NCBI GenBank assembly: GCA_013995675.1
Contig: VWRR01000013.1
Location: 248,001-312,000 of the forward strand
DNA from: Cyanidiococcus yangmingshanensis
Taxonomy: Eukaryota > Rhodophyta > Bangiophyceae > Cyanidiales > Cyanidiaceae
Reading direction: 5' to 3'
DNA: 64,000 nucleotides
A program made the translations under genes and the position numbers. Below are positions 9,320 to 20,861 of this stretch, piece by piece (position 1 is the stretch's first letter; every line of letters starts with the position of its first letter). Under the pieces are notes generated by a model, which saw only the letters and a program-made list of their open reading frames with translations, was not told where the DNA came from and searched no databases.

Positions 9320-11747
9320 CTATGCTCGCTTGAGCTGTTGGATTTCATCGGAAGCGGCAGCTCTAAGCGACCTCTCTGTTCTTGACTCGTTCAAATGTTG
9401 TATTCGATCAAGAAGGTCGATTTCGACCACGGCTTGCGCGCGTCGTCCAAGCATGCGTTTGACCAGGAGCTGGAACGTCTCTCGCAGCTGCAGCGGGTTG
9501 CTATCGCCGGTAACCTGGAGCTTTGCTGTGACCACTGGCGTATCCCAGGTCACATACCAGACTCGCAGTGCTTGGATCCGACATGTCTTACCGACAAGTT
9601 CGGAATTCTCAAACGCTTCATAAAGGTGTGTCGAACGCATTTCGGTATAGATTCCAGCCAGCAGGTCGTAACAGCGCTTGAGAAACGGCACAGTCGTGAA
9701 GAGAATGAGGCTGGCGATTAGTATCGAGCAGAGAGGATCGCTCCATTGCAAGTCCAAGAATTGGATCAACAGGGAGGATACGATGACCCCGACACTTCCA
9801 AGCGCATCAGCAAGAACATGCAAGTAGATGGCACCCATGTTGTGTTCGTGAGCACAGCTCGATTCACCCAAATGAATGTGGCGATGTCGAAGGAGCCACA
9901 GTCCAATGAGGTTGACCACCAGACCAACGCACGAGACGGGAAGCAATGTCTGTGTCTCGATGGTGACTGGTTGGATGAAACGGCTCAGGGCCTCAGTCCA
10001 GATGGTGATCGCCACAAAGCTGAGCGTCAACGCGTTCGTGAAACCAGCCAGCACCTCGACACGCTGAAAGCCGAACGTGAACGTCATATTTGGCGACAGC
10101 GACGCCCAGTACGAAGCGAGCAATCCTATAAACAGCGCTGATGCATCGAGCAGCATATGGGCCGAGTCCGACACGAGACCAAGCGAGTGAGACCAGAAGC
10201 CAAACAGAAATTCGATGCCTGCGTAAGACAGGTTCAAAACCAAGACAGAGAGGATTTTGTGCGCTTCTGAATTCTGCTGGATGTGCTTCCAGAGCGCTAC
10301 CCCGTGTCTCCATAGACTGCGTTTGAAAAGGTGCTGTTCTCGTTCGGAGGTGCCCCAGAATCCCCGCTGACACCATTCGCTTTCCCTGTCTGGATGCTCA
10401 GCTGAGCGGGTGGCACTGCCGAGCTCGGAAAAAGCGTCAAAACACCGGTTACCTGTCGATAACGGTATGGGGACACTTTCATGATAACGATCTCGCCAGT
10501 GCTCATCCTGAACAGAGGGAAAGCGCTTGCCATGATCATCAGCAGCGTCCTGGAGACGCTTCATCAGCCACGAAAGAACGGCGGCACAAGGCACTGTTAC
10601 CAAGTAAAGACGACGGTCGTAGCAACAGGCCGAAGCATCTGCATCGGGTAGACCCAGATTCAGAAAAACCGGCACAATCAATACAGCTGCAGCGAAGAGC
10701 ACAGGTGTCATCACCTGGTGCCTCGTTGGAGACGCGCCAATCGCTTCGGCAGGCATGTAAGCCAAACACCAATCCGCTATGACCAGTACAACGAGTCGCA
10801 ATCCCAATACCCATGTTGGTTTCATAGATTCCAGTCGCTGACTCTCCAGCTGGGCCGCGTCAGCTACTCGCAGCAAACCTGGGCTCCGAAACTGTCGAGA
10901 TGGTACCGCCAACAGCAGCAGCAGGGCGCCCAGCGTCGCTGTGATGCGTCTTTGGGCGACCTTGCGGCAGTCAGTGACAGCGATATCTGGACCGACTTGA
11001 GAGAGAGAATGTCTCATGTACCAGCTCTCCATGTGATGGGCTAGCGCCACCCAGAGCATGCCAATACCAAAGAGCGACTTGTCCAGTATATCCTGAAACA
11101 AGGTGCTATTGCGCGTCGCTTTCATCGCGATATAATCACATGGTTCATGAAAGCACTCCCAAAGCAAAAGCCCCAAATATGCAGCAAACAGAAGCACCGC
11201 CATTGCAGTGTATCGAAGAAAGCCAAGTCGACGACCATGGGTGTAGACGACGGTTGCAGCTCGCAACATGGCCAGTCCAGCCTGTTCGCAGAGCAACACC
11301 AGCTGAATACCTTCCATCGCTGACCCACATAGCGCCAACTTGGATACGGCCAGAATCACGCCCTGAAAAGTAAACGAGGCGAAAACAGAGGACTGCTCCC
11401 CAAGAGGCCAGACTGCGGACCAAGCGCCGATCATAACCAAGTCGGTGTTGTCTCCGGTTGTGACGGCGTGTGCAGTGGGCCTCGCTCGGTGCCCCAACCG
11501 CGCCGAACTCGATCCCGACTCCAGATGAAGTCACCGTCCTCGAGTACGGCATTGAACACTCAAACTTGGACGAGACCAGCTCGAATAAGAGTACAAAACC
11601 AATCGCGACGCCCGAGAGACCCAGGGTTGCCATCAGCAACCCAGTCCTCGGATGGTCACCAAGACGAATGAAGGCGATCAGTCCGTACGCCTGCGCAACC
11701 TGGGCCCCATGAATGACCAAATATCCCCTAAAAAGTTGATCGCTCAT
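9320..11747 (-). CDS. Long cation diffusion facilitator zinc transporter (ZnT5/Msc2 type)
   Basis: The C-terminal part is a classic cation diffusion facilitator that exchanges Zn2+ for protons, in this subfamily usually loading zinc into the early secretory pathway. Visible features are WSHSLGLVSDSAHMLLDAS with the helix-II H/D zinc site, the helix-V HVLADALGSVG site, six membrane helices and a cytosolic tail. The His loop is short (HRHIHLG and CAHEH). The N-terminal half adds many hydrophobic helices, as in ZnT5, yeast Msc2 and plant MTP12. ATG at 11747 opens a hydrophobic frame (starting MSDQLFRGYLVIHG) that must pass +1 into the main frame between about 11560 and 11440. A 40-base GT-AG intron at 11547-11508 would keep the frame in phase, but a one-base insertion is equally possible. 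Family assignment is firm. Confidence 0.88.
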
Positions 11748-12329
11748 AAGTGATTCACACTCCGTCTAGATGTTGGCGATCATCACATAAAGCGCTTTTT
11801 GGAAAACCCGCGATACATAACGCGAATTCGGTCTTGGGAGATCTCCTCCCGGGAATGTTCAGCAGGATGTATCCCTGTCGACGACGTGTATCCAACAGGT
11901 CGGTCTCACAAGAGAGCGACTAGTTCATGCGCTTCGCCAATTGCTTTCTAGAAATCATTCAAGGTGAACAATTCATGAATCCATAAGAGATAGCGATCTT
12001 GGTACGAATGAATACACCTGAATGGCCTCTAGAATGACTTGTTGGCCGTCTGGTGGTCTCATACAAGTGCTGGCCAACGCATTCAACGCTCCAGCGATAG
12101 TCATACAGAACGAACTGGTCTGAAACAGTAGGATGCTCGCTTCGTAACCAACTCGGCAGGGTAGCAGGGACGATGCCACTATGCAGAGAACGGTTGGTTC
12201 TGCCTCTTGGGTATCGTGAAATGCTTCCAATCGACGTTCTACGTTGCTAGGTGGGGTTTTTTGATTCAGGTTATCCTCTGTTTGCCCAAGTGTGTTTTTC
12301 TTTTATGTTGGCAGTGATTTGGCTGACGA
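11748..12329. other. Divergent promoter region
   Basis: About 580 bases lie between the divergent starts of the zinc transporter (minus) and the TrmA-like gene (plus). No reading frame with a recognisable product is present. The promoters of both genes should lie here. Pyrimidine-rich DNA occurs just before 12330, but I cannot point to a defined element. Confidence 0.4.
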
Positions 12330-13969
12330 ATGGAGGTTGAGGTTTCGTTCGAGAGGAGGCACGACCCACTTTTCGCGTTCAGTCAACTGATCAGGCCTAC
12401 TCGGGTGCGTGTGCTTCAACGGAGCACATCATCCCGGTGCGTTTGTGAGCTGAAACCCATCGAGTGCCCGCACTGGGAGCAGTGTGCGGGTTGCACTCTA
12501 CAAGAGGTCGAAGCCCAAGCCAAGCCTCCTGTCTTCGCCAGGGCGGCTTTGTTTTTTGCAGAGAAACTTGGTTACGAGCTGCCAGAGCCAGTGGATAGCT
12601 TCGAGCTCCCTTCGCTGGCGAAGTCTGGCCAAGCTTGCGGTGCGTCTGGCACGTGGTAACACTCGTGGGGTGAAGTATCACTCCGGAGTGCCTCGTGTGG
12701 GGCTCTTTCGCGCTGGCTCGCATCAAGTCATCGCTGTGAACCATTGCCAAGTACATCACGCGTCGTTGAACCTGGCTATTGCTTGTCTCGAACGAACACT
12801 AGGCACTGTCGCTTTACCCATCTATGATGAATGCAGCGCAGAGTCTGACTCGCTACGCCATGTCCAGCTGGCGGTAGAGCGACGAACGGGACGAGTGCAG
12901 TTGGTCTTGGTCGGCTATCGAGACAGACAAGAACTCCGGTCAGTGTCGACAAATAAGGGCATGCGTCGCCTGCCCTTGTCATCCAAGTGGCGAGCCTTTT
13001 GTGAGCAGCTCTGGGAGAATGGAAGCAAGGCACATTTCGGGAGAGCGCTTTGGCATTCAATCTGGGTCCATCTACATGCCGGTCAGGGAAACGCTATCTT
13101 CGCTTCCGTTCATGAACCAGAGCAGATCGAGACGGCTCTCTGGGAACAAGTCTACGGCGATGAGCTGTACATCATCGATGAACCATTGGCAGGCGAGCAG
13201 GGTGCACGAATGGTATTTCCACCGTTCGCTTTTCAGCAGGCGAACTTGGGAGCTTTTCGGGCGCTCATCCAAGAGGTCGGCACCTGGTGTGGAAACCTCA
13301 TGCCCGATAAGACGATAAGCATGGAAGATGCTTCGCAGTTGGCGGCTCACGCTTTCGAGAGAACAACCACTGGAGCGTTGCCGAAAGTAGTAGCGACTCG
13401 AATGGACTCTTCAAACGAGATACGTATCGCCGAGTTCTGTGCCGGAGTCGGGGCCATCGGTCAAAGCGTTGTTTGTCAGCTTCGAAAACAGCCCAGTCGT
13501 TTCAGAAACGATTCATCTCTGGGCCAGTGATATTCAGGCGAAGAATCGGGATGCATTTTGGGAGGCAGCTCGGCTCAATGGTCTGGTCACAGAGGCCGAG
13601 CCCAGCGCCCTGAGCCTCGAGTACCAAGTCGGCTCGTTGAGCTCGCTCGCTCGTCGAGTACACGAACCGGATGTGGCTGCAGCAGTGGTTATTGCTGATC
13701 CACCTCGTTCTGGCCTCGGTTCTACGTTTATTCGAGAGACATTACTGGAGCCACCACCATATTCCCGTCTTGAGCGGTTTATTTACGTAAGCTGTTCGGT
13801 TCCCTCTTTCATACGAGATGTGGAGCAGTTTGCCTCTCCGGATCTGGAACGAAAAGGACAGCATCGCTGGGTTCTGCGGTACGCCAGACCATACCTGTTC
13901 TTCCCGGGAGCTGATCACCTCGAGCTTGTCGCGGTTTTCGATCGATACTCGACGGATGACTCCAAGTGA
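12330..13969 (+). CDS. TrmA/RlmD-family RNA uracil-5 methyltransferase, plant type
   Basis: The family adds a methyl group from SAM to C5 of a uridine in tRNA or rRNA. The N-terminal part has a Cys cluster for an iron-sulphur cluster (CPHWEQCAGC), then KPPVFARAALFF, WRSLAKLAVR and VGLFRAGSHQVI, the order seen in plant homologues. The C-terminal part has the SAM-site block RIAEFCAGVGAIG, the motif IADPPRSGL, and FIYVSCSVPSF with the catalytic Cys, ending FFPGADHLELVAVF. The gene is read in three frames: about 12330-12605, 12606-13490 and 13490-13969. Each step is +1. The first break lies between ELPEPVDSFEL and RWRSLAK, where conserved residues leave no room for an ordinary intron. So this is either one gene with two inserted bases or a decaying copy. 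ATG at 12330 is the likely start. Confidence 0.85.
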
Positions 13970-14152
13970 GACTTTGTCAGCGAGACTTGCTCCACGGCAT
14001 CGAGTTACTTACTGAGTCTTTTTTGTTCGGCAATGTTTTGTCGAGGCTGGACAGCGTTGTGCCTGAAAAGTACGAATGACTTTAGATATGGATGGACACG
14101 CTTTGGGAATGCGCGCGAGACGTGCACCATCCACAAACAAACACACACATAT

Positions 14153-14176
14153 GGACGGACGGACGGACGGACGGAC
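14153..14176. repeat. (GGAC)6 microsatellite
   Basis: Six perfect copies of the tetramer GGAC lie in the spacer between the convergent TrmA-like gene and the low-complexity gene, next to a short CA run at 14140-14148. Simple repeat; no function inferred. Confidence 0.9.
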
Positions 14177-14356
14177 AAGTCCTGGTGGCATCCAATGAGT
14201 TTCGTTCGTGTGTCACTGAAATCGGAAAAGAGTACGTTTTTATCGATCCGACTGAAGGGGATCATTACAGGCAAGCTTGTCACGGATGCACTCAAAAGGC
14301 CCAGTATAGCCAAGAGAGAGATCCTGCGGGAGTGTATCACACCCGCCAGGTCTTAC

Positions 14357-15409
14357 TCAACAGTCATATCCCAATCGATGGACTTGTATTAAACACCAAG
14401 CTGCTTCGGCTCGCGCTGATATCGTCAAAAGCCGTGTCATTGCTGACGAGCCGCTGGCGTTTTCGTCGACTTGTGCCAGCGCGTCTTGCATCAAGGACCG
14501 CGTGGGTTGTTGACGTCGTTGCTGTCGACCGCTGCTCACATGGTCTGGAATCGATGCAACAGGTGCACTGACCTGATCTGTGGTGTTCAGTGTTGTCGTG
14601 ACTCCGTCAACAGCCTTGCCACGATGTTTGTATCCATCTTTGTGGTCATGATTAGTGCTGCGCGTTGCGGTCGCTAGAGTCGTCGCCTGGTGACGTTGGT
14701 GTCGTTCTCGTTGCACATACCGATAGGTAGCCCTGGTTTCCCAGTTCGACTCGGTTGGTGAAGCAGACGACGACGACGACGACGACAAATCCGAACGATG
14801 AACCGTGCCTAACCGTGGACGAGTGGACCGAGACAGCTCACGACGACGTTCCACCATGTCGCGCTGGGTACGGTCCTTGATACTGTTATCGTTGGTGGTC
14901 TCAAACCAGCCGTGATTACCATCGTCGTCATCGTCGTCATCATCATTAAAGGCCCATGGAATGTCGCCAAAGAGGCCATTGCCGAGCGGGCCCAGATCGT
15001 GTTCTAGTGGATTCCCTGTCCATCGCCACCAGTTCGGGTCTATAACAATATCTCCGTCGTCCATATCATCTGGTTCGTCTCTGGTCGGCGACCATATGGT
15101 TCCTGACTCATCCGACGAGAGTCGCAAGAGGGCTCGTTCATACGCATCGATTTGACGCATCCTCTGGAGATGGCGATACGCAAAGGCCAAACCATGAAGC
15201 TGTTTGGATCGTTTTCCAGTTCGTCGTAAGCGATGAGTGTGTCGTGATGAGCGCGGGCCATCCGGACTTGGAGCACTTACGGAAGCAGGTCGCTCCGAAA
15301 CTTCTTGAAGCGACCGATGTCGATGACGACGACGTCGACGACCACCAAGACGTTGATGACGGGCCTGATGATCAACCAGACGACGGCAAGATCGTTCATG
15401 CTGAACCAT
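14357..15409 (-). CDS. Unknown low-complexity basic/acidic protein
   Basis: The frame runs from 15559 to 14357 (400 codons). Its first ATG is at 15409, giving about 350 residues, with only GTG upstream. The protein is mostly disordered: a basic stretch rich in Arg and His near the start, an aspartate run (8 Asp, from GAC/GAT repeats near 14935), a serine run (7 Ser, near 14770) and a Gln/Arg-rich tail. I see no known domain, signal peptide or membrane helix. Long open frames on this GC-balanced DNA are uncommon by chance, but the triplet repeats help keep this one open. It lies head-to-tail with the next minus-strand gene upstream. Unknown function. Confidence 0.45.
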   Translation of the reverse strand: MVQHERSCRRLVDHQARHQRLGGRRRRRHRHRSLQEVSERPASVSAPSPDGPRSSRHTHRLRRTGKRSKQLHGLAFAYRHLQRMRQIDAYERALLRLSSDESGTIWSPTRDEPDDMDDGDIVIDPNWWRWTGNPLEHDLGPLGNGLFGDIPWAFNDDDDDDDDGNHGWFETTNDNSIKDRTQRDMVERRRELSRSTRPRLGTVHRSDLSSSSSSSASPTESNWETRATYRYVQRERHQRHQATTLATATRSTNHDHKDGYKHRGKAVDGVTTTLNTTDQVSAPVASIPDHVSSGRQQRRQQPTRSLMQDALAQVDENASGSSAMTRLLTISARAEAAWCLIQVHRLGYDC

Positions 15410-15594
15410 CAAGTCTTCCTGCTCGAACTCGAACCTGTTTCGTGCATGCTCTAGTCGAGACGGACAAGTGAGGCACGCTCGGTCGATGCCAGGCTCCACC
15501 TCGTTCGTCCTTGTCTCGTCAGGTAGCGTACCAGCAGATGATTCGTCTGCAGCGGTCACCTTCTAACGGATTCGTTCCTGACGGGGGATTCGTT

Positions 15595-18343
15595 TCAGCG
15601 GGGAATGAATCGGATGGTGCAGTCGGAATACGCTCTTTGCAAGTTTCGCTCTCTATTCGCGATAGACGTACTCGTCGAGAGCGGCATCGACTCGGACGAC
15701 GTTTGTAACGCGCTAGACGAGCAGAGGTCAGGCTCACGATTTTGTTCGTGATCAGGAGACGAGCGCCAAGTGATCGCAGCACGAGGCGTCTCAGAGATCA
15801 CGTCTAGGCCAACTTCATCGACAATGGTCTCTATGACGGCGACTGGGTCATGCTGAGCGCCATCGACAGCAGTGGGTATTGTCTCGTCAAGATTGTTCGA
15901 TCGACAGCGACAACAGAGATTTGATTCGTCTGCAGCCGATACGTGACCTTCCAACGCAGCAACAATGTGTTTGCCTGGGATCATGAGATAACGTGGTTCC
16001 GTTGACACGGTTCTGTTTTCGGTTGACGCAAGCGCCTGCTTTGTCATGTCAACGCGCAGATCTGCTGGCACGACTGGGGCCGCATCTCCACTCGATGCTC
16101 CGTTCATACCGCGATCCAACGCCTGATGAGGCACCAATAGCACCAGACCTTGTTCAGTCCTGATTGAAGTAATCGTAATGCGTTGGTCGCCAGCATAGGC
16201 CGGCAAGGCTGCCGCTTGTCCAATAGATTCCGCTGAAACAGGTCTGTATTCCTCAATGTTTCCGAAAAGCACGCCTTCTGCATCATCATTGCCTGTGGTC
16301 TTGTTCGTTGCGGATGACGCTGCAGTCTCGGTCTCGCTCTCTAACGCCATTGCCTCCGTCTCTGCCGTGGATGCGCAATCACTACAGGAGCAGGAACTCT
16401 CAAGATGCTGATAGAGTTCCACTTCCACTTCCATGCAGCGATGACAGGTGCAGGACACTCCATGCGCTGCGATGCATCGATATTCGATCCCATTGGAGAG
16501 GGTGTTGGTGTCTCCGGCAAGACCCGCAGCCAGAGCGTCCGCGATCTCGGGGATGGCTGCCAAGTCTGGTAGCAAAAGGCGCGATGCTTCGTCATCGAGA
16601 AGCGAAGGTTTCGTCTCCTTTGGCGTGACTTTCTCGCCGCCGGCCTTTGAATGGACACCTTCTCCAGTGTTTCCAGTGACGTGGCGCTCAGCATCCGGAC
16701 GAGCATTGAAAGAGTTGGCGAGATGTTGCATCGTTGCCATACCAGCCAGTGCTGCTCGGTTTGGAGTTGCGCTCGATATGGAAGGGTTGCTTAGGCCCAA
16801 GTCCTGACCGGTGTATACCTCACAGTCTGGATGGCGGAGGAGGTAAGCTTTGAGGTTCTTGGCGAGCGGCGAGGCATTTCCTGATATCTTCAGCTTCTTG
16901 ACTCGATTCCAGATTGGTACGTGCTCACCGAGGCCACCATGACCGCCTCGTGAGTCCATGGAACGTAATCGGCCCTGTTCATCTAGATCTTGTCCACAAT
17001 AGACTTCGCAGGTGGTGTATTTGGCAAGGTATTTGCGAAGGTTCTTGGCCAGTGGTGCCGCATTGCCGCTGATTTTGCGGCACTCTTCACGGTTCCAGAT
17101 GGCGACACGATCCCTGGCCCGGTGCTTAATTGTCTCGTTGTTTGGCGGAATCGTGACAATGAGAACGACCTGGGTCAGCGAGGTCTCCATTCGCGCCAGG
17201 TTTCTCCACAAAGTGAACGTTACTCTGAACGGCTGACCTGGAATTCGCGTCTACTGATACAGTCTGCGGGTCGCGTGTCGATGTTGTTTCGACACAAGGA
17301 GACGCATCAACTTTTTCGGCATCGGAGTTACTCGATGCCACTGTGTTTGCTTCCGAGTGATGCAAGCTCATTTCGTCATTCGATTCACTCGAATGTTGCG
17401 GTGCCGTTTCGTCCGCTAGAACAGCCTCATCATCGTTTGGACCGGAGTGCTCCGCCGCTTCCATGTCTGATGACGCTTTTGTCATCGAGCCAGATGATGA
17501 GGGTGAAGTTTTTTTGTGTAATGTCGCGTCTCGCACGGCATGATCCACACCGGTGGCCTCATTCCACGGTGTTCCAGTGAGCGACGGTTTCGCGTCTGCA
17601 GCTTGTCCGATCCTAGTTCCCGAACCGGCGATCGTATCGGGTTGCTGTGTCGAGTCTTCGGACGTGGTGGAAGGAGTGCTTTTCTGCTCCGTAGATTTGA
17701 GTCGCATACGGCTCTCTTGTTGAGACTGCTCCAGCGTGGGCGTCGATGTTTGCGCTGATAGGGCTCGATTCCCGGTCGGGTTTTGTTTGGATGTTGTAGC
17801 GTTGTTCTGTCCTCGACTCTGTTTCGATGCACTGTCAAAATCCCGGAAATGCGTATCCCCAACAACACCTGCAATCGAAGACTCATGGGTGGCCTGCCCG
17901 TGAACCGCATCCTCCATGCTGGGAGGCTGTAGGGCAACTTCAGCAGTTGCGTATGTGCCTGCAGGGGGAGCATTGGTATGTTCCCCTTTTTCATTGAATG
18001 AAACATTAGCGACATCGTCTTTTGACGGATTAGGTGGTTCCTGGGACCGCCCCTCATTCGCAGGGCGATCATGTCGTTGTCTCTGGGGAGCCTGAGCCCC
18101 GCTCTCGAAGCTAGCAAATGCGTCCCGTGTGCTCAGATCGGAATCGACCTCCACACTGTAACCTTTCGTTCGCTCCTCGGCCAGTATTCGGGTAGGCCCG
18201 CTGGTCTGCATCCAAACGTCTTGTTTCCGACTCTGAGATAAAGACTTGGACTCTAGACGAAGCCGCATGGTTTTCGTCCGCTCCAAATTCCCGGTTTCAG
18301 AAGTTGCATTCGATGGCTCCAATGCGGCATCCACAGAATCCAT
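15595..18343 (-). CDS. Unknown disordered protein with a duplicated IWNR...GNAAPLAKNL module
   Basis: Two long minus-strand frames (18415-17126 and 17211-15595) overlap and differ by a +1 step near 17130-17210; I read them as one gene. ATG at 18343 is the first start. The N-terminal 400 residues are polar and disordered (rich in Ser, Glu, Gln, Thr). Next come two copies of a 40-residue module, at about 17106-16985 and 16920-16797, sharing IWNR, the core ISGNA(A/S)PLAKNL and the tail CEVY(C/T)GQDL. Further on is a Cys-rich pair, SCTCHRC and SSCSCSDC, that could bind zinc. A 49-base GT-AG intron at 17218-17170 would restore phase; a one-base insertion would too. The module recalls chromatin- or transcription-linked proteins, but I cannot name it. 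Alternatively these are two overlapping genes, the second starting at ATG 17190. Confidence 0.6.
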
Positions 18344-19819
18344 CTTGGATTGTTCCAGGGATCGCCCTTCAAAACCCGAGCCGTGCCTGAGCAATACGCG
18401 ACTGAGAGAGGCCAAGCCACAGCTGCTGTGCTAGAGCCGCCTATCCAAGGTATCCGGCGCCCTTGGTCGTTCTCACAGCGACCTCAATCACAACGTTTCG
18501 TCACCCTCGCAACACCTTTTCGACCGATCTCGAGACAAGACCAGCTCAACTGGTCGCCGAAATGAAACGTCCAGTCAGTACCAAAGGCTTCGATCTGTAC
18601 GATCGCTTCGTCGCGCGCTTCCCGCAAAACGCGTTCCGAGATCAACCCTTCAGAACACAAGCCAACCAGTTATGAGACGTCTCACTTACGATATCCTAGA
18701 AGTCTTTACAAGACAAATTCTTACTATGATCGATTCGAAAAGGTAACAGAACTTTACACCAAGCTTGGCCATGGACGATACGCATGGAGTGGCCGCAGCG
18801 CGAGCGCGGACACCGACGATCATTGGGCCGCCGTCGCCGTCGTCGTCGACGTCGACGCGATCGAGACGGCACGTGTGGAGCGCCTACCCAACCTGCAGGC
18901 TTTGCAAGCCCTACAGTTTCTCTTCGGATCGGTCATGTTGGTGGTTTGATTTTCACGATCCGTTTGATTAATTCGTATGATTGTGATGGTTGTTTTCATT
19001 TTGTGATCAGACGAAGGCGGCGTGAAACGATCTGAAATGGAGACGATCGTGTCGTTGAGGTCGGCGCTAGGTTGCAGGCGTTGATCATAGCCACGCGGCT
19101 GGCAACGTTCTTCGTCCTAGAATAGCCGGCCGTGATGCATATTTTGATAGATTGAAAATGTTTATTTGATTGATGGGTATTGGGAACGGGAACGCGCTTG
19201 CTTGTTTGAGACTATTTTGCGGATTTTCCGGACCGCGGTTGATCGTTTGAGTATCGAACTTGTCGTTACGGAACTGTACAGGTTTCACGTTGGTTCGCGC
19301 ACCAGAGTTGAATGCTGAACACTGAGAAGGTGTCGAGGTCGGCTGCTTTGATGGCAGGTTTTGGACCTGTAATGTCATCGATGTGACACTGTGCAGTCTT
19401 TACCGCCGCGTGACACGAGAGGAGCGCTTGCTGGTCTCGGGAAGCCGTTCGCGGGAACGCTGCCGAAACCTTCCGGGATGTACCTGCAAAGGCCAAGCCT
19501 CCAAGATGTGTGTGATGCATTGGCAATGCGTCCCGGATGGGTGAATCGTGGCCTGTGAACAGGATTTGAATTTTGGTTCTGTAAAAGTTTTCATTTATCT
19601 GGATTCTATGAAGAGAAGCAGCTGTTTTGTGGATTCCGCGGAAAGCACACCGGCGCACTGCAGCGCGAGACGCAAATTCAGAGCTGGGGGTATCTATGCC
19701 CCCATTCAGATCAGGGTTCATCCGTTCATGCTCATTCGTTTCGTTTGAGGATAGTCATAACGACCCGTGGATCGTAGCGTGCGAGCGCGAAGACCATATC
19801 GGACACCGTCCTTGGAATA
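18344..19819. other. Intergenic stretch, no gene recognised
   Basis: About 1.5 kb between two minus-strand genes. It holds a CG-rich trinucleotide-like patch (about 18830-18860) and AT-richer DNA near 18950-19200. The longest frame (19721-19266, minus, 151 codons) has no recognisable feature. Probably the promoter of the gene ending at 15595 plus the 3' region of the coiled-coil gene. Confidence 0.45.
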
Positions 19820-20861
19820 TCATTCAATACCAGGGCTCGATTCCAGAGACACATTCTTTTCTGTGGAAATCTTGTGCTCGGCGTGGAGCTCTGTCACGAG
19901 GGCATCGAGTTGCTCTCGAAGGTATCGAAGGCGCTGACGTAGACGCATATTGGTCCGCTCTTTGGCCGCACACGTGCGTTGCAGTGTATCGCGTTCCATA
20001 CGCAGATTTTCCAACTCTGCGCGCAACTGCCCCACGTCTCCTGTTTTGTCCCACGCATGAAAATGGGACGTAGAGCTTCGGTGCTCGACGCCTGTCGAGA
20101 TGAGCGCTTGTCGTCCTGCAGATACGATGGCCTCGAGCTCGTCTAATGGAGGCCAAACTCGTCGCGTTCGATGAACCATGGCGGGCTCGGGCAAAACAGC
20201 GGGTCGAAGAGGCGAATGCGAACCTGGAATTGTCTTCGATCTCTGGCCGGATGCGTTCAAGGCTTGTCGTGAGCGCTGACCCGTCACCGGTGAGAAGTGG
20301 CCGGTTTTCAGGCACGAGGGGCGACTGGTTCTATGAACTGTGCCACTGGTCGCTGAACCTTGGCTATCGCGCACTGAAGGTTCATCAGCTTTTTCGCTAC
20401 ACGCTCTTGCTTTGAAAGAGAAAGCGTTGTCGAGCGCACTCACTCCAAGCTCCCGATCGAGGTCCTCAAGAAGCCGTTCAAATGACGGAGTAGACTGACG
20501 GGTGCTTGTGAACGGAGGCCTTGGGTTCAGCTTCCGTTACCTCTGAATCGTCCAATATAGCGCTAGCCACAAAGCGATGCGACCGATGCCCATCCGTGGA
20601 AGCTGCTGGCATGGTATCAACCTTGGATGAATCAATACTCTGGACGATCGCGTCACTAGTACGAGCCGGATCTCTCTCGAGCGAGTCCGATACAAAGGAG
20701 CCCTTTCCCCAGCCCGATGCCTCATGGAGCTCTCCAGTAGCAGTTTGGTCGTTCGCATAGCACTCTCGCGTAACACGCCCGCCTGTCTTCGTTCTAGGTC
20801 TGTACGATCCTGAGCGCTCCTTCGAAAAAGTTAACTTGCGAGCCACTTGCTCCATAGTCAT
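19820..20861 (-). CDS. Unknown coiled-coil protein
   Basis: The first frame (ATG 20861 to 20478) is polar and starts MTMEQVARKLTFSKERSGSY. The second frame continues as FERLLEDLDRELGVSALDN and on to 19820. The join is a +1 step near 20480-20520. A 46-base intron at 20540-20495, with donor GTAACG, acceptor CCGTCAG and phase 0 on both sides, would join them exactly. The last 60 residues form a strong coiled coil (QLRAELENLRMERDTL, then RLRYLREQLDALVTEL). No family recognised. An alternative is a one-base insertion rather than an intron. Confidence 0.55.

Noticed and set aside
9186-10141. Plus-strand frames inside the zinc transporter
   Set aside because: Antisense shadows of a conserved minus-strand gene.
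12568-12595. 28-base GT...AG segment as an intron in the TrmA-like gene
   Set aside because: It fits the phase, but would delete residues between the FF and WR blocks that keep the plant spacing, and 28 bases is implausibly short. A one-base step nearby is preferred.
12484-13530. Treating the three TrmA frames as three separate genes
   Set aside because: Each carries a different consecutive part of one enzyme with no gap, so one locus is the only sensible reading.
14767-14785. GAC/GTC triplet repeats as a separate repeat element
   Set aside because: They code the Ser and Asp runs of the minus-strand protein and are described with it.
17762-17785. tRNA-like T-arm sequence (gctcgattcccggtcggg)
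   Set aside because: No acceptor stem or other arms pair with it, and it lies inside a coding frame.
19266-19721. 151-codon minus-strand frame between two genes
   Set aside because: No domain, no regular composition, and surrounded by AT-rich DNA; treated as chance.
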